Source: Falsiroseomonas ponticola
Lineage (GTDB): Bacteria > Pseudomonadota > Alphaproteobacteria > Acetobacterales > Acetobacteraceae
Assembly (NCBI RefSeq): GCF_016805305.1
Contig: NZ_JAERQN010000022.1
Coordinates: forward strand, 1-36,371
Direction: 5' to 3'
DNA: 36,371 nucleotides
Positions 14,530-23,896 of the stretch are shown piece by piece. A program made the position numbers and the translations under genes. Within the stretch, counting starts at the first letter, position 1; every line of letters begins with the position of its first letter. The notes beneath the pieces were generated by a model. The model searched no databases. It was not told the origin of the DNA and saw nothing but the letters and a program-made list of their open reading frames with translations.

Positions 14530-17500
14530 GTGGGTCCGCCGCCCGCACCATCGCGATCCGCCTCACCGCCGACAACGCCGAGCCGACGCGCCGCGCGCTG
14601 GAGCAGGTCGGCGAGAGCGGCGAGCGCGCGCTTCGCCGAATCGACGCGGCCTCGGCCGCGGCCCAGCCGGCGCTGCAGGGCCTCGCCGCGGCGTCGGACG
14701 GCGCCGTGCGCGCCTTCGCCAACATGGGCGTCGGCCTCGGCGGCGCGCAGCGGGTCTTTGCGGGCGTCGCCACCGGCGCCGGGCTCGCCGCCACCGCCAT
14801 CGCCGCGCTCGCAGCCGGCACCGTCGCGGCCGGCGTCGCGGTCGCCCGCGCCGGCGACCTGGCCACCGAATCCCTCGCGCGCCTCCAGGCCGCCACCGGC
14901 TCCGTCGCCGCGGCCGAGGCGGCCTACCAGGGCCTTTACCGCCTCTCGCAGCAGACCGGCGTCGCCGTGTCCGAGAGCGCCGGCGCCTTCGCGCGCTTCG
15001 CGCTGGCCGCCCGCGAGGTCGGCGCGACCAACGACCAAGTCCTCGCCCTCGTCCGCACCGTGCAGCAGGCCGGCATCATCGCCGGCGCCAGCACCTCCGA
15101 GACCACCTCGACCGTCATGCAGCTCGGCCAGGCGCTGGCCTCGGGCAAGCTGCAGGGCGACGAGCTCCGCTCCATCCTGGAGAACATGCCGACGCTCGCC
15201 GAGGCGCTCGCGCGCCAGCTCGGGGTCGGCGTCGGCGAGCTCCGCAAGATGGGCGAGGAGGGCAAGCTAACCGCTGACGTCGTGATGCCCGCGCTGCTGC
15301 GCGCCGGCGAGCGCATCAATGCCGAGTTCGAGAAGCTGCCGCCCACCATGGGACGGTCCTTCTCGATCCTCGGCGAGGCGATGACGCGCTTCGCGGCGGA
15401 CCTCGACCGCGCCCTCGGCCTGTCCCAGGCGATCGCCCGGGCGGCGCAGGCCGCGGCGGCCGCGGTGGACCGCACCCGCGTTGCGGTCGGCCTCGGCACG
15501 CCAGAGGAGACCGCGCGGGCCGGCCAGGCGGCCGCGCAGCAGCGGCTGGCGAACGCTGACCGTCAGGCAGCGGAGATCGAACGCAGCATCGCCGCGCTCG
15601 AGGCGAACCCGCGCCGCACCGTCCCCGAGGACGCCATCCTGGAGACGCTGCGTCGCCAGGCCGCGCCGCTTCGCGCCGACCGCGAGCGCGCCATCGCCGA
15701 GCTCGAGCGGTTCAATCGCGAGGTCGAGGAGATCGAGCGCGAGGCGCTGGTCCGCCGCCTCGGCGAGCAGGAGGCAGCCGAGCGCCAACGCGCCGAGGGC
15801 CAGCGCCGGCGCGACGAGGCGAGCCTCGCCGACCTGCGCAAGGCGCTGGACCGCGAGCGCAGCATCCGCGAGGAGCACGCCACCCGGATCCGCGACATCG
15901 ACGCCCTGCTGTCGCGCGGCGCCGTCGAGGCGGCGGAGGCGCAGCGCCTGCGTGCCGCGGCAGACCGCGAGCGCGACGACGCCCTCAAGCGGCTTGGCGA
16001 CACCGCGCGCGAGACGGGCCGCCGGGTGCGCGAGGTCGAGTACGAGAACGCCCCAGCCGGCCAGACCGTCTTCCCCGCAGCCGCGGTACAGGCGGCGCTA
16101 GCGCGCGCGGGCGAGCAGCAGGAGCGCCGCGAGGCCGAGGCGCGCCGCGCCCGCGAGCGCGCCATGGACGATGCGCGGCGAGAGGTGGAGCGGTTCGAGC
16201 AGCAGTCGCGCGACGCCTTCTCGCGCATCGGAGAGAACGCCTTCGACCGGATCGGCCAGGGACTGGTCAACGCCTTCACCTCGGGCGGCAAGGCGGCGCT
16301 CGACTTCGGCAGCCTGGCCAAGTCGGTGCTCGCCAGCGCCGCGGCCGACCTCGCCAAGCTCGGCCTGGTGAACCCGCTGGCCAACGCGGTGTTCGGCACG
16401 ACGCGGCCGACGCTGGCTGGCGCCTTCGCAGGCGGCGGTGACGAGGCGTCCGGCGGCGCGCTTTCTGGCTTCTCTAGTCTTGCCGGGACATCGATCTTCT
16501 CCGGGCTTGGCGAGAGCCTCGGCCTGACGGGCGCGGGCGGGCTCTTCTCCGGCCTCGGCGCCTCCCTCGGCCTCACTGGTTCTGGCGGCCTGCTCGGCAC
16601 CACGCTCTGGACCACCTCCTCCGGCGCGGCCGCCACGGCGGCCCTGCCCGCCGGCGTCGCCGGACCCGTGCTGCCGAGCTCCGCCCTCGGCTCCATGGGC
16701 ATGGGCACCACCGTCGGCAGTCTGCTCGGCGGCAGCGCCGCAGGCTTCGGGGCAGGGATGCTGACCTCCTCCATCGTCGGCGGCATGCGCGGCACCGTCG
16801 GGCCCGGCGGCACCATCGGCGCCGGCGTGGGCGCGCTGGCCGGCGCGGCCATCGGTTCGATCATCCCCGGCATCGGCACGCTTATCGGCGGGCTGATCGG
16901 CGGCGCCATCGGCGGCGGCGGCGGCGCGCTCTTCGGCCCGACCAAAAAGGGCATGGCCAAGCGCGCCGGCGGCGACGTCTTCTACGGCGTCAACGACGCC
17001 GGCCAGCTCGTCATCACCGCCGCCCGCGGCAAGCGTTGGGACGAGGCAGGCTCCCGCGCCGCGGTGCAGGAGCAGCTCGACCGCATCAACGCCGCCATCC
17101 GCGAGCGCGACCTGCGCTTCGAGGGGATCAGCGGCGCGATCGCCTTCGGCCAGGCCAGCCGCAGCGCGCGCGAGCTCGACGGGGCCGCGCTCACCCGCGG
17201 CCTGCGCAGCGGCAACGCCAACGTCCAGACCGCCCTCGGCACGCTCGGCGCGCACGGCGCCGGCCTCGAGGAGGCGCTGAACGCCGTCGACTGGGTCCGC
17301 GGCGTGTTCGAGACGCTGAGCAAGCTGGATCGCGTCAGCGGGTTCCTCAAGGCGCTTGAGGACCTCAACCGGACCTTCGACGAGGCGACGGCGCGCGCCC
17401 GGGATCTCGGCCTCTCGGAGTCCGACCTGAACGCGCGTCGCGCCGAGCGCATCGCGCGGCTGGAGGAGGAGCGCGCCAACCGGCTCCAGGCCGTCGACGC

Positions 17501-18182
17501 GAACCTCACCGCCCGCGGGCTGCGGCTCGCCGGCGACGAACGCGGCGCCGATCTCGCCGCCTTCGACAACACCGCGCGCGAGGAGGTGCGGCAGCTCCGC
17601 GAGACGCTGTTCCAGCTCGGGCTGGAGGGCACGGCGGAGTACTGGAACCGCATCGCCCGCCTTGAGCAGACGCTCGCCGGAGAGCGGCTCGCCATCGTCG
17701 AGCGCTACAACCAGCAGGCGCTGGCGCAGGAGCGCGCACGGCAGTCCACCGCGCGCGGCCTGCTGGAGCAGCTAACCATCGGCGATCTCGGCGGGCTGGC
17801 CCCCGAGACCCGCTACTTCGCCGGGCTGCAGGCGCTGAACGCCGCGCGCGGCACGCTCGCCGACGGCGCGACGCCTGAGGAGGTGGCCGACTTCGCGCGC
17901 CTCGCGCAGAGCGTGCTGCCGGTCGCGCGCGACTTCCTCGGCACCTCTGACCGCTACGCCGGCCTGGTCGCCGACATCGCCAGCACCATCCGCCAGGCCG
18001 TCCCCGGCGCCGACACCGCGAACCTCGCCGCGCTGCTCGAGGCGCAGGCCACCGGCACCGACCGGGTCGAGCTCGCCATCCTCTCCACCGGCCAGCAGCA
18101 GACCGAGGTGCTCCGCACTCTGCTCGTCGAGCTGCGCCGCCTCACCGCGCAGAACGAGGCGCTGCTCCGCCGCGTCGCCTGA
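14526..18182 (+). CDS. Tape measure protein
   Basis: This 1218-aa protein sets tail length and is threaded through the tail tube. It starts in an ATGA overlap with the gene before. Residues ~70-115 are hydrophobic. Residues ~120-305 form the tape-measure N-terminal domain (ESAGAFARFALAAREVG, LASGKLQGDELRSILENMP, TADVVMPALLRAGERIN). Residues ~310-560 are Arg/Glu-rich coiled coil. Residues ~558-625 match the lambda gpH C-terminal motif (DRIGQGLVNAFTSGGKAALDFGSLAKS). Residues ~640-810 are Gly/Ala-rich with strongly hydrophobic stretches (GAGVGALAGAAIGSIIPGIG), probably membrane-inserting during DNA ejection. The rest is coiled coil. By the usual ~1.5 A per residue rule the tail would be roughly 180 nm. 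Confidence 0.95.
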   Translation: MSGSAARTIAIRLTADNAEPTRRALEQVGESGERALRRIDAASAAAQPALQGLAAASDGAVRAFANMGVGLGGAQRVFAGVATGAGLAATAIAALAAGTVAAGVAVARAGDLATESLARLQAATGSVAAAEAAYQGLYRLSQQTGVAVSESAGAFARFALAAREVGATNDQVLALVRTVQQAGIIAGASTSETTSTVMQLGQALASGKLQGDELRSILENMPTLAEALARQLGVGVGELRKMGEEGKLTADVVMPALLRAGERINAEFEKLPPTMGRSFSILGEAMTRFAADLDRALGLSQAIARAAQAAAAAVDRTRVAVGLGTPEETARAGQAAAQQRLANADRQAAEIERSIAALEANPRRTVPEDAILETLRRQAAPLRADRERAIAELERFNREVEEIEREALVRRLGEQEAAERQRAEGQRRRDEASLADLRKALDRERSIREEHATRIRDIDALLSRGAVEAAEAQRLRAAADRERDDALKRLGDTARETGRRVREVEYENAPAGQTVFPAAAVQAALARAGEQQERREAEARRARERAMDDARREVERFEQQSRDAFSRIGENAFDRIGQGLVNAFTSGGKAALDFGSLAKSVLASAAADLAKLGLVNPLANAVFGTTRPTLAGAFAGGGDEASGGALSGFSSLAGTSIFSGLGESLGLTGAGGLFSGLGASLGLTGSGGLLGTTLWTTSSGAAATAALPAGVAGPVLPSSALGSMGMGTTVGSLLGGSAAGFGAGMLTSSIVGGMRGTVGPGGTIGAGVGALAGAAIGSIIPGIGTLIGGLIGGAIGGGGGALFGPTKKGMAKRAGGDVFYGVNDAGQLVITAARGKRWDEAGSRAAVQEQLDRINAAIRERDLRFEGISGAIAFGQASRSARELDGAALTRGLRSGNANVQTALGTLGAHGAGLEEALNAVDWVRGVFETLSKLDRVSGFLKALEDLNRTFDEATARARDLGLSESDLNARRAERIARLEEERANRLQAVDANLTARGLRLAGDERGADLAAFDNTAREEVRQLRETLFQLGLEGTAEYWNRIARLEQTLAGERLAIVERYNQQALAQERARQSTARGLLEQLTIGDLGGLAPETRYFAGLQALNAARGTLADGATPEEVADFARLAQSVLPVARDFLGTSDRYAGLVADIASTIRQAVPGADTANLAALLEAQATGTDRVELAILSTGQQQTEVLRTLLVELRRLTAQNEALLRRVA

Positions 18183-18204
18183 CCTCTCCTTCCAAGGAGG
18201 ACCC

Positions 18205-19473
18205 ATGCCGATCCTCGGCTACCGCACCCAGCAATCGACGGATACCACCGGCACCGGCCCGCTCGCGCTGAATGCCGCGGCCTCCGCGATGCGCGGCTTC
18301 CAGGCGACCTTCGGCAGCACCGCTCGCCGCGTGCTCTACTGCATCTCCTGGGCGACCGGCTTCGAGATCGGCCACGGCCAGTTCGACGGCGGCAGCCCCG
18401 GCGCGCTCACCCGGGCCACGGTCCTCGCCAGCAGCAACGCCGGGAACCCGGTCGCGCTGCCCGCCGGCACCAAGGACGTCTTCGCGGTGCTGGAGCCGAA
18501 CGCGCGCGAGGTGCTCCCGCTCGCCGCCGGTGCGACGCTGTCGCTCCCCGACCTCGGCAACCTCGTGGTCTTCACGGGGGCGGCGCCGGCGACGCTCGCG
18601 CTGCCGACCGTCGCCGTCGTCCCGCCGGGGATGGGCGTGCTGGTGCGCAACAGCGGCACGGCCGACCTGGTGGTGGATCCCGCCGGCACGGAGACGGTGA
18701 ACGGCGGCGCCACCGTCACGCTGAACCCGGGCTTCTCGGCCGAGCTCTTCAACACCGGCTCGGGCTGGACCGCGCTGCTCGCCGCCCCGCAGAACTTCGG
18801 TCGCATCGTCGGTGAGCTGATCCCGATCGCTGGAACCTCGCTGCCGCCGCTCTGCGTCTGGCCGAATGGGCAGAACCTCTCGCGCAGCGCCTACGCCGCG
18901 CTCTTCGCGGCGATCGGCACGAGCTTCGGCGCCGGCGACGGCAGCACCACCTTCGGCACGCCGGACCTGCGCGGCCGCGCGATCTTCGGGCGGGACAACC
19001 TCGGCGGCACGGCGGCGAACCGCGTGACCGCGGGGAACAGCGGCATCGCCGGTTCGACGCTGGGCGCGGGCGGCGGTGACGAGCGCATGCCGGTGCACGC
19101 CCACGGCGTGAACGATCCCTCGCACTGGCACGGCAACGCGGGCTGGCACGGCCACGGCCTGGTGATCGGCCAGGAGACCTATTGGGACAACACCTACGGC
19201 ACCGACGGCGATGGCTTCCCAATCTACGGCCCCTACCGCTGGGTGCCGGCGAACCCCGTCGCCAACCCCGTCACCTTCATCGAGAAGGGTGTCTTCAAGT
19301 ACGGCAGGGCGGCCTGGGAATACTACGGCGACGGCAGCTTCGTGCAGGGCAACGGCGACCACAACCACGGCCCCGCCGCCACCGGCATCAGCATCCAGAA
19401 CGCCGGCGCGGGCGGCTCCGCCAACATGCCGCCCACCCTGATCTGCAACTATGTCCTCTTCGCGGGAGTCTGA
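18205..19473 (+). CDS. Phage tail fibre with tail-collar domain
   Basis: A 422-aa protein with AAGGAGG 6 bases before its ATG. Residues ~1-110 are an attachment-type N-terminus (SWATGFEIGHGQFDGGSPGALTRATVLASSNAG), common in tail fibres. Residues ~205-285 hold the collar domain (GELIPIAGTSLPPLCVWPNGQNLSR, then FGTPDLRGRAIFGRDN). Residues ~290-400 are very His-rich, with HAHGV, HWHG and WHGHG, as in T4 short-tail-fibre-like trimers that bind metal ions along the axis. It ends NMPPTLICNYVLFAGV, a standard ending of this domain. Probably a receptor-binding or baseplate fibre. It follows the tape measure by 22 bases in the same operon. Confidence 0.85.
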   Translation: MPILGYRTQQSTDTTGTGPLALNAAASAMRGFQATFGSTARRVLYCISWATGFEIGHGQFDGGSPGALTRATVLASSNAGNPVALPAGTKDVFAVLEPNAREVLPLAAGATLSLPDLGNLVVFTGAAPATLALPTVAVVPPGMGVLVRNSGTADLVVDPAGTETVNGGATVTLNPGFSAELFNTGSGWTALLAAPQNFGRIVGELIPIAGTSLPPLCVWPNGQNLSRSAYAALFAAIGTSFGAGDGSTTFGTPDLRGRAIFGRDNLGGTAANRVTAGNSGIAGSTLGAGGGDERMPVHAHGVNDPSHWHGNAGWHGHGLVIGQETYWDNTYGTDGDGFPIYGPYRWVPANPVANPVTFIEKGVFKYGRAAWEYYGDGSFVQGNGDHNHGPAATGISIQNAGAGGSANMPPTLICNYVLFAGV

Positions 19474-19476
19474 GCC

Positions 19477-19938
19477 ATGCCCGGCATCGAGATCGCGCGC
19501 GCCGTCTACGATGGCTTTGCCGGCACGCTGGAGCAGAGGGTGGAGGCATTCATCGCCGCGCTTGAGATGCACCGCACCTCGGTCGGCCTGCCTGCGCCGG
19601 TCGAGGCGCCGCTGGTCGAGGCGATCGCCCGCGCCGGCGGCATGGTGGAGGTGACGATTGTCGATCCACCGCCACCGCCTGCGCCACCCGACCCAGGACC
19701 GGCGCCCATACCGCTGATCCCGAAGCTGACTGTTGTCGAGCGCGTCGGCATCGCCGGCAAGCTCCGCGACGCCCGCGCTGCGCTCAAGATCGGCCGGCCC
19801 GATGCCGAGCTCTCCGACGCCGAACTGCTGCTACGCGAACGCTGGGAGGCGGCGAGCACGATCGCCCAGGACGACGTCCAGGTGCGCGGCTTCCTCGCCG
19901 CGCTCGGCCTCGACCCCGACGCGATCCTGGCGGCCTGA
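19477..19938 (+). CDS. Hypothetical phage tail-region protein
   Basis: A 153-aa protein 3 bases after the collar fibre stop. It has two helical parts (residues 1-57 and ~85-153) joined by a proline-rich hinge of ~20 residues (PPPPPAPPDPGPAPIP). The second part contains LSDAELLLRERWEAAS and ends DPDAILAA. No membrane segment, signal peptide or catalytic motif is visible. Tight spacing after a fibre gene suggests a fibre assembly chaperone or small tail protein, as small proteins after collar fibres often are. I do not recognise the family. Confidence 0.55.
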   Translation: MPGIEIARAVYDGFAGTLEQRVEAFIAALEMHRTSVGLPAPVEAPLVEAIARAGGMVEVTIVDPPPPPAPPDPGPAPIPLIPKLTVVERVGIAGKLRDARAALKIGRPDAELSDAELLLRERWEAASTIAQDDVQVRGFLAALGLDPDAILAA

Positions 19939-19941
19939 CGC

Positions 19942-20031
19942 ATGCCGACGCGCCCCATCCTCACCCCCGGCGGCCAGCCCGCCGCCGTCGTCGTCCTCGT
20001 CGAGATCGAGGTCCGCGGCCAGGGCGGCTGA
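19942..20031 (+). CDS. Possible 29-aa micro-ORF
   Basis: An ATG 3 bases after the preceding stop opens a 29-codon frame (MPTRPILTPGGQPAAVVVLV...) ending 17 bases before the next gene. It fills an otherwise empty 110-base gap with the same close spacing as its neighbours. There is no clear ribosome-binding site and translation could be coupled. It is too short to identify and may be chance in GC-rich DNA. Confidence 0.3.
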   Translation: MPTRPILTPGGQPAAVVVLVEIEVRGQGG

Positions 20032-20048
20032 CGCCAGGAGGCTGATCC

Positions 20049-21608
20049 ATGGAAGCCTTCGCCCCCGCCGCGGCGCTCGCCCCGGCGACGCTGCCGGCTG
20101 CCTTCGTCAGCCCGAGCAACCTCCGCACGCTGCGCATCGCCTCCGCCGGCTACGCCAGCGCGCCGGCCGACACGCCCGCCAGCACGCCCTGGACGCCACG
20201 TCTGCTCGGCGATGTCGAAGTTGGCCAGACTGCGGTCGACGCCCTCGGCCTCGGCGGCCGCGCCGCGCTCGCCGCCGCGGCGATCGAGATCTGGGATGGC
20301 GACGGCTTCGCCGCCGACCTCGCGCGCTACGGCACCGCCACCGGCCGCGCCGTCGCCGTCCGGCTCGCCGAGGTGCGCAGCCCGCGCGCCTCCGACGTCG
20401 GCACGCCGCTGGCCCAGGCCCGGCTGGTCTTCGCGGGCACTGTCGCCGCGGTCGACCGCACCGAGGGCCAGCGCGCCCGCATCGCCCTCGCCGATGCCAC
20501 CGACCGCCTCAACACCCCGCTGCAGCCGATCCTGTACCAGGGCACCGGTGGCCTCGAGGGCGGCGCCGACCTCAAGGGCAAGCCCAAGCCCGTCGCGCTG
20601 GGCCGGATCTTCAACGCGGCCCCCGTGTTCCTCGGCAACGTCGATCTCGGCGCCGGCGCGCTGCCGACCTGGCAGTCCTCCTGGCGCGCGGTGCAGGCGC
20701 ATGACGCGGTGCGGATCCGCGGCGTCGCCCAGACCCTCGTCGCCGGCACGCCGACCGTCGGGCAGGCCCGCGACTGGCCCGTCCAGGGATGCTTCCAGGT
20801 CGGCGCCAGCCCGGATGGCGCGGTGACCTGCGACGTCCGCGGCGACGCCGGCGAGAGCTATGTCGAGACCACCGCTGGCGTGCTCCGCCGCCTGCTGCAG
20901 ACCCTCGGCCCAGGCTTCGGCGCGGCGGAGTTCGATGCCGACGCCTGGACGCTGGCCGATGCCGACCTGCCGGGCCCGATCGGTTTCTACCAAGCGGCGA
21001 CGCCGACCACCGCGCTGGCCGCGGCAGAGACCGTGCTGGCGGGCTGTGGCGCCATCCTCGCCGGCGACCGCACCGGCCGGCTCCGCCTCTCCGACCCGCT
21101 GGCCCGCGACCCGGTCCCGCAATTCGACATCCCCGCGGCCTGGATCCTCGAGTGCCGACCCGTCGCTCTGCCGGCCGCCTTCCAGCCGCCGCCGCGCGTC
21201 GTCGAGGTCGCCTGGGGCCGCAACTGGTCGCCGCTCTCCAACATGGCTGGTAGCGTGCCGGCCGCCGACCGCCAACGGCTCGAGGCCGCGCAGTCTGTCG
21301 CCCGGGCGGAGAGCAGCCTGGTCACCAGCCGCGTCGCCCAGCAGCGTAGCCTGGCGCTGCCCGGCCTCTACGCCACCGAGGCGGCCGCGACCGCCCGCGC
21401 GGGTCGCTGGCGCGACTGGGTCGAGCGGGGACCGCGGCTCGTCGCCGTCACCACCGACCGCTACCTCGGCCAGATCGAGATCGGCCAGATCGGGCGCATC
21501 GCCTATCCGGCCTACGGGCTCGACGCCGGCCTCTCGGGCGTCGTCGTGGGCTGGCGCGAGGCGCTGGCCGGGCGGCGCGTCGAGATCATCCTCGCAGGAT
21601 CGGATTGA
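20049..21608 (+). CDS. Phage tail-tip / baseplate structural protein
   Basis: A 519-aa beta-rich protein with CAGGAGG upstream of its ATG. The first ~170 residues contain repeated hydrophobic beta-strands around IEIWDGDGFAADLARYG and ARLVFAGTVAAVDRTEGQRARIALAD. The middle carries YQGTGGLEGGADLKGKPKPVALG and the C-terminal third carries AATARAGRWRDWVERGPRLVAV. No enzyme motif is obvious. Genes of this type follow tape measures in alphaproteobacterial siphophages and are presumed to build the distal tail, like the gpL/gpI region of lambda. The assignment comes from order, length and beta content. It overlaps the next gene by one base (TGATG). Confidence 0.6.
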   Translation: MEAFAPAAALAPATLPAAFVSPSNLRTLRIASAGYASAPADTPASTPWTPRLLGDVEVGQTAVDALGLGGRAALAAAAIEIWDGDGFAADLARYGTATGRAVAVRLAEVRSPRASDVGTPLAQARLVFAGTVAAVDRTEGQRARIALADATDRLNTPLQPILYQGTGGLEGGADLKGKPKPVALGRIFNAAPVFLGNVDLGAGALPTWQSSWRAVQAHDAVRIRGVAQTLVAGTPTVGQARDWPVQGCFQVGASPDGAVTCDVRGDAGESYVETTAGVLRRLLQTLGPGFGAAEFDADAWTLADADLPGPIGFYQAATPTTALAAAETVLAGCGAILAGDRTGRLRLSDPLARDPVPQFDIPAAWILECRPVALPAAFQPPPRVVEVAWGRNWSPLSNMAGSVPAADRQRLEAAQSVARAESSLVTSRVAQQRSLALPGLYATEAAATARAGRWRDWVERGPRLVAVTTDRYLGQIEIGQIGRIAYPAYGLDAGLSGVVVGWREALAGRRVEIILAGSD

Positions 21609-23665
21609 TGCCCGGCGCCTTCCTCCACGACGAGCGGGTCCGCGACGCCGTCGCGCTCACCGCACTTACGCCGACCGCCGCCGGCATGCCCGCGGCCAAC
21701 CTCCGCGACCCGCAGCCGCGGCTGCGCGCGCGCTTCACCGGCGGGGCGGCGTCCATCCTGGTCGACTTCGGCACCGCGACGCCGGTGGAGGCCTTGGCGC
21801 TGATCTCCACCAACCTCAGCGCTTCCGCCACCGCGCGCTGGCGGCTCGGGACGCTGGAGGCGCTCGTCGAGGCGACGCCGCTCGTCGCTCTCGACTTCCT
21901 CGCCGCCACGCCCTCGGCCATGACCGGCTGGTCCGGCACCCGGGGCGGCGCCGGCACCGGCGAGGCGACGGTCTTCAACGCGGCCGGCGACCTGGCCGTC
22001 GCCTCCGGCTCGGAGTGGCGGATCGCGCACGACCCGGCGACGCTCGCCCGCCTCGGCCTGCTGATCGAGCCGGCGCGCACCAACGGGGTGCGGAACCCGC
22101 GGGCCGAGGGAGCGGTGATCGGCAACCCCGGCACGGCCCCGACGAACTGGGCCATCGGCGGCGCCAACGGCATCGCGGCGCAGATCGCGGGCACCGGCAC
22201 CGAGAACGGCATGCCTTACGTCGCCGTGCGCTTCACCGGGACCGTCCCCTCCGGCACCGGCAGCGGCTACGTCTGGTTCGAGGACTCCTCGGCGATCGCC
22301 GGCGCCAACGGCAACACCTTCGCCCACTCCTACTTCGCCAAGCTCGAGGCGGTCGCGGCGGGCGGCATCGCCACGCACCAGGCCTGGATCGCCGAGCTGA
22401 CGGGCACCGCGACCGTGGTCCGCCAGGGCTTCGAGAACCAGACCGTCCCCGGCGCCGGGCGGCTGGCCGCGCAGCGAGCCGTGCAGGTGATGACGCTCTC
22501 CGGCGGCGCCACCGTCGCGCGCATCCGGCCCTTCGCGGCGTTCAACTTCAACGCCGGCACCCACGACGTCACTGTCCGCCTGGCGCTGCCGCAGGTCGAG
22601 CTCGGGGCCTTCCCGACCATGCCGATCCTGCCCGCCGCGGGGACGCCGGCGGCGGCGACGCGGGCGGTCGACGGCGGCTCGCTCACCGTGGCGGTGGCCG
22701 GCGCGGCAACGCTGCACGTCGAGCAGCAGACCGCTGCGACGGCGGCGACGGGCTTCGTCGGGCATGTCAGCCTCGACAACGGCAGCAACGTGGACTCGAT
22801 CCAGGTCCGTGTCACCGGCGCCAGCGCAACCAGCGTGACCCTGACCCACCGTGTGGTCCGCTCCAATGCGGTCCAGTTCCAGGCGGCCGTCGCGCGCTCC
22901 AACGGCGTCATCACGCGAGGGACGATCGCGGCCGCGACGAACGACGCGGTCGCGGCCGAGAACGGCACCCAACTCGGCGCCTCGGCCTCGGTCGTCATGC
23001 CGCCGATGAACCGGCTCAACATCACCGCAGGTGAGCGGCAGGTCTTCTACCGGGCGATCCGCGTCTACGCCGCCCGGCTCACCAATGGGCAGGCCTTGGC
23101 GCTGTCCGGCACAGGCTCTTCGATCGACGCGACCGGCATCGCCCACGACACGGGCGCGATGCCCGCGAGCACAGGCGACGAGGCCAACGGCAACGTCGTC
23201 CTGCTGCGCAGCGGCGCGGCGACGGCGCGCTACCTGCTGGTCGACGTCGCCGACGCGTCGCTGCCGGCCATCGACATCGGCATCCTCGCCGCCGGGCCGC
23301 TCTGGCGGCTCGGGCGCGGCATGGCCTACGGCGTGCGCGAGGGCCGGGTCGTGCTCGACCAGCGCGACCGCAACCCGCTCACCGGCGCCGAGTTCGTGGT
23401 GCCCGCACTGGCCAACCCGCGCTTCGCGGCCTTCACGCTGCCAGCGCTCTCGCGCGCCGAGGCGACTGACGCGCATCGGGATCTGGTGCGGAGGCTCGGT
23501 GCGGCGCGGGACGCACTCTGGATCCCAGAGACCGCGGACACCCGCGCGGAGACGAACCGGCGGGCGATCTGGGGCGCGATGAACCAGCCCGGCGAGGAGG
23601 CCGCCGCGGCGCGCGGAAGCTTCCCGCTGCTGAACCGCGCCTTCCGGATCGTCGAGCGGCTGTAG
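21608..23665 (+). CDS. Mosaic tail-tip protein with inserted fibre-like module
   Basis: A 685-aa protein. Residues ~1-90 (NLRDPQPRLRARFTGGAASILVDFGTATPV, LISTNLSASATARWRLG) and ~515-685 (ARYLLVDVADASLPAIDIGILAAGPLWRLGRGMAYG... to the end) read as two halves of a smaller beta-sandwich tail protein. Between them, ~90-515 looks like a separate module: it opens near a HDPATLARLGLLIEPARTN segment typical of phage fibres and appendages. It then contains two Thr/Ala/Gly-rich beta domains with aromatic patches such as GSGYVWFEDSS, as in carbohydrate-binding modules. I infer a receptor-binding insertion. Start ATG 21608 overlaps the previous stop; TTG 21605 is less likely. Confidence 0.6.
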   Translation: MPGAFLHDERVRDAVALTALTPTAAGMPAANLRDPQPRLRARFTGGAASILVDFGTATPVEALALISTNLSASATARWRLGTLEALVEATPLVALDFLAATPSAMTGWSGTRGGAGTGEATVFNAAGDLAVASGSEWRIAHDPATLARLGLLIEPARTNGVRNPRAEGAVIGNPGTAPTNWAIGGANGIAAQIAGTGTENGMPYVAVRFTGTVPSGTGSGYVWFEDSSAIAGANGNTFAHSYFAKLEAVAAGGIATHQAWIAELTGTATVVRQGFENQTVPGAGRLAAQRAVQVMTLSGGATVARIRPFAAFNFNAGTHDVTVRLALPQVELGAFPTMPILPAAGTPAAATRAVDGGSLTVAVAGAATLHVEQQTAATAATGFVGHVSLDNGSNVDSIQVRVTGASATSVTLTHRVVRSNAVQFQAAVARSNGVITRGTIAAATNDAVAAENGTQLGASASVVMPPMNRLNITAGERQVFYRAIRVYAARLTNGQALALSGTGSSIDATGIAHDTGAMPASTGDEANGNVVLLRSGAATARYLLVDVADASLPAIDIGILAAGPLWRLGRGMAYGVREGRVVLDQRDRNPLTGAEFVVPALANPRFAAFTLPALSRAEATDAHRDLVRRLGAARDALWIPETADTRAETNRRAIWGAMNQPGEEAAAARGSFPLLNRAFRIVERL

Positions 23666-23683
23666 GGAAAAGGGGACCAGACC

Positions 23684-23863
23684 ATGAGCGAGGACGACGT
23701 GGCGACGAAGCTCGCCGTGCACGAGGCGGTCTGCGCCGAGCGGTGGAAGCAGGCAAACGAGAGGCTCGGTCGCATCGAGGTCGTGCTCGCGGCAATCGTG
23801 CTACTGCTGCTTGTCGGCGAGGGTAGCGTCATCGCGGTGCTACGCAGGATGCTAGGTGGATAG
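23684..23863 (+). CDS. Small XhlA-like membrane protein, possible second holin
   Basis: A 59-aa frame with AAAAGGGGA 6-8 bases before its ATG. The first ~35 residues are polar and helical (KLAVHEAVCAERWKQANERLGRIE). A single membrane span follows (VVLAAIVLLLLVGEGSVIAVL), then a basic end (RRMLGG). This layout, a short amphipathic coil then one span, matches the XhlA hemolysin-like family that works with holins in host lysis, and related small phage proteins. It is the last gene of the late operon and is followed directly by a terminator hairpin. Confidence 0.65.
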   Translation: MSEDDVATKLAVHEAVCAERWKQANERLGRIEVVLAAIVLLLLVGEGSVIAVLRRMLGG

Positions 23864-23896
23864 GCGTGCCCGGCAGCAGAGCCAACCGGGCACGCC
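23863..23896 (+). terminator. Terminator hairpin at the end of the late phage operon
   Basis: A perfect 11-bp inverted repeat, GGCGTGCCCGG / CCGGGCACGCC, with a 12-base loop. It begins at the last base of the XhlA-like stop codon. CATCCTTCT follows, so the T-tract is poor. The next genes run toward it from the other side. Confidence 0.7.

Noticed and set aside
21512..23722. Minus-strand open frame of 736 codons across the mosaic tail protein
   Set aside because: No recognisable domain, and composition is typical of antisense frames in GC-rich DNA.
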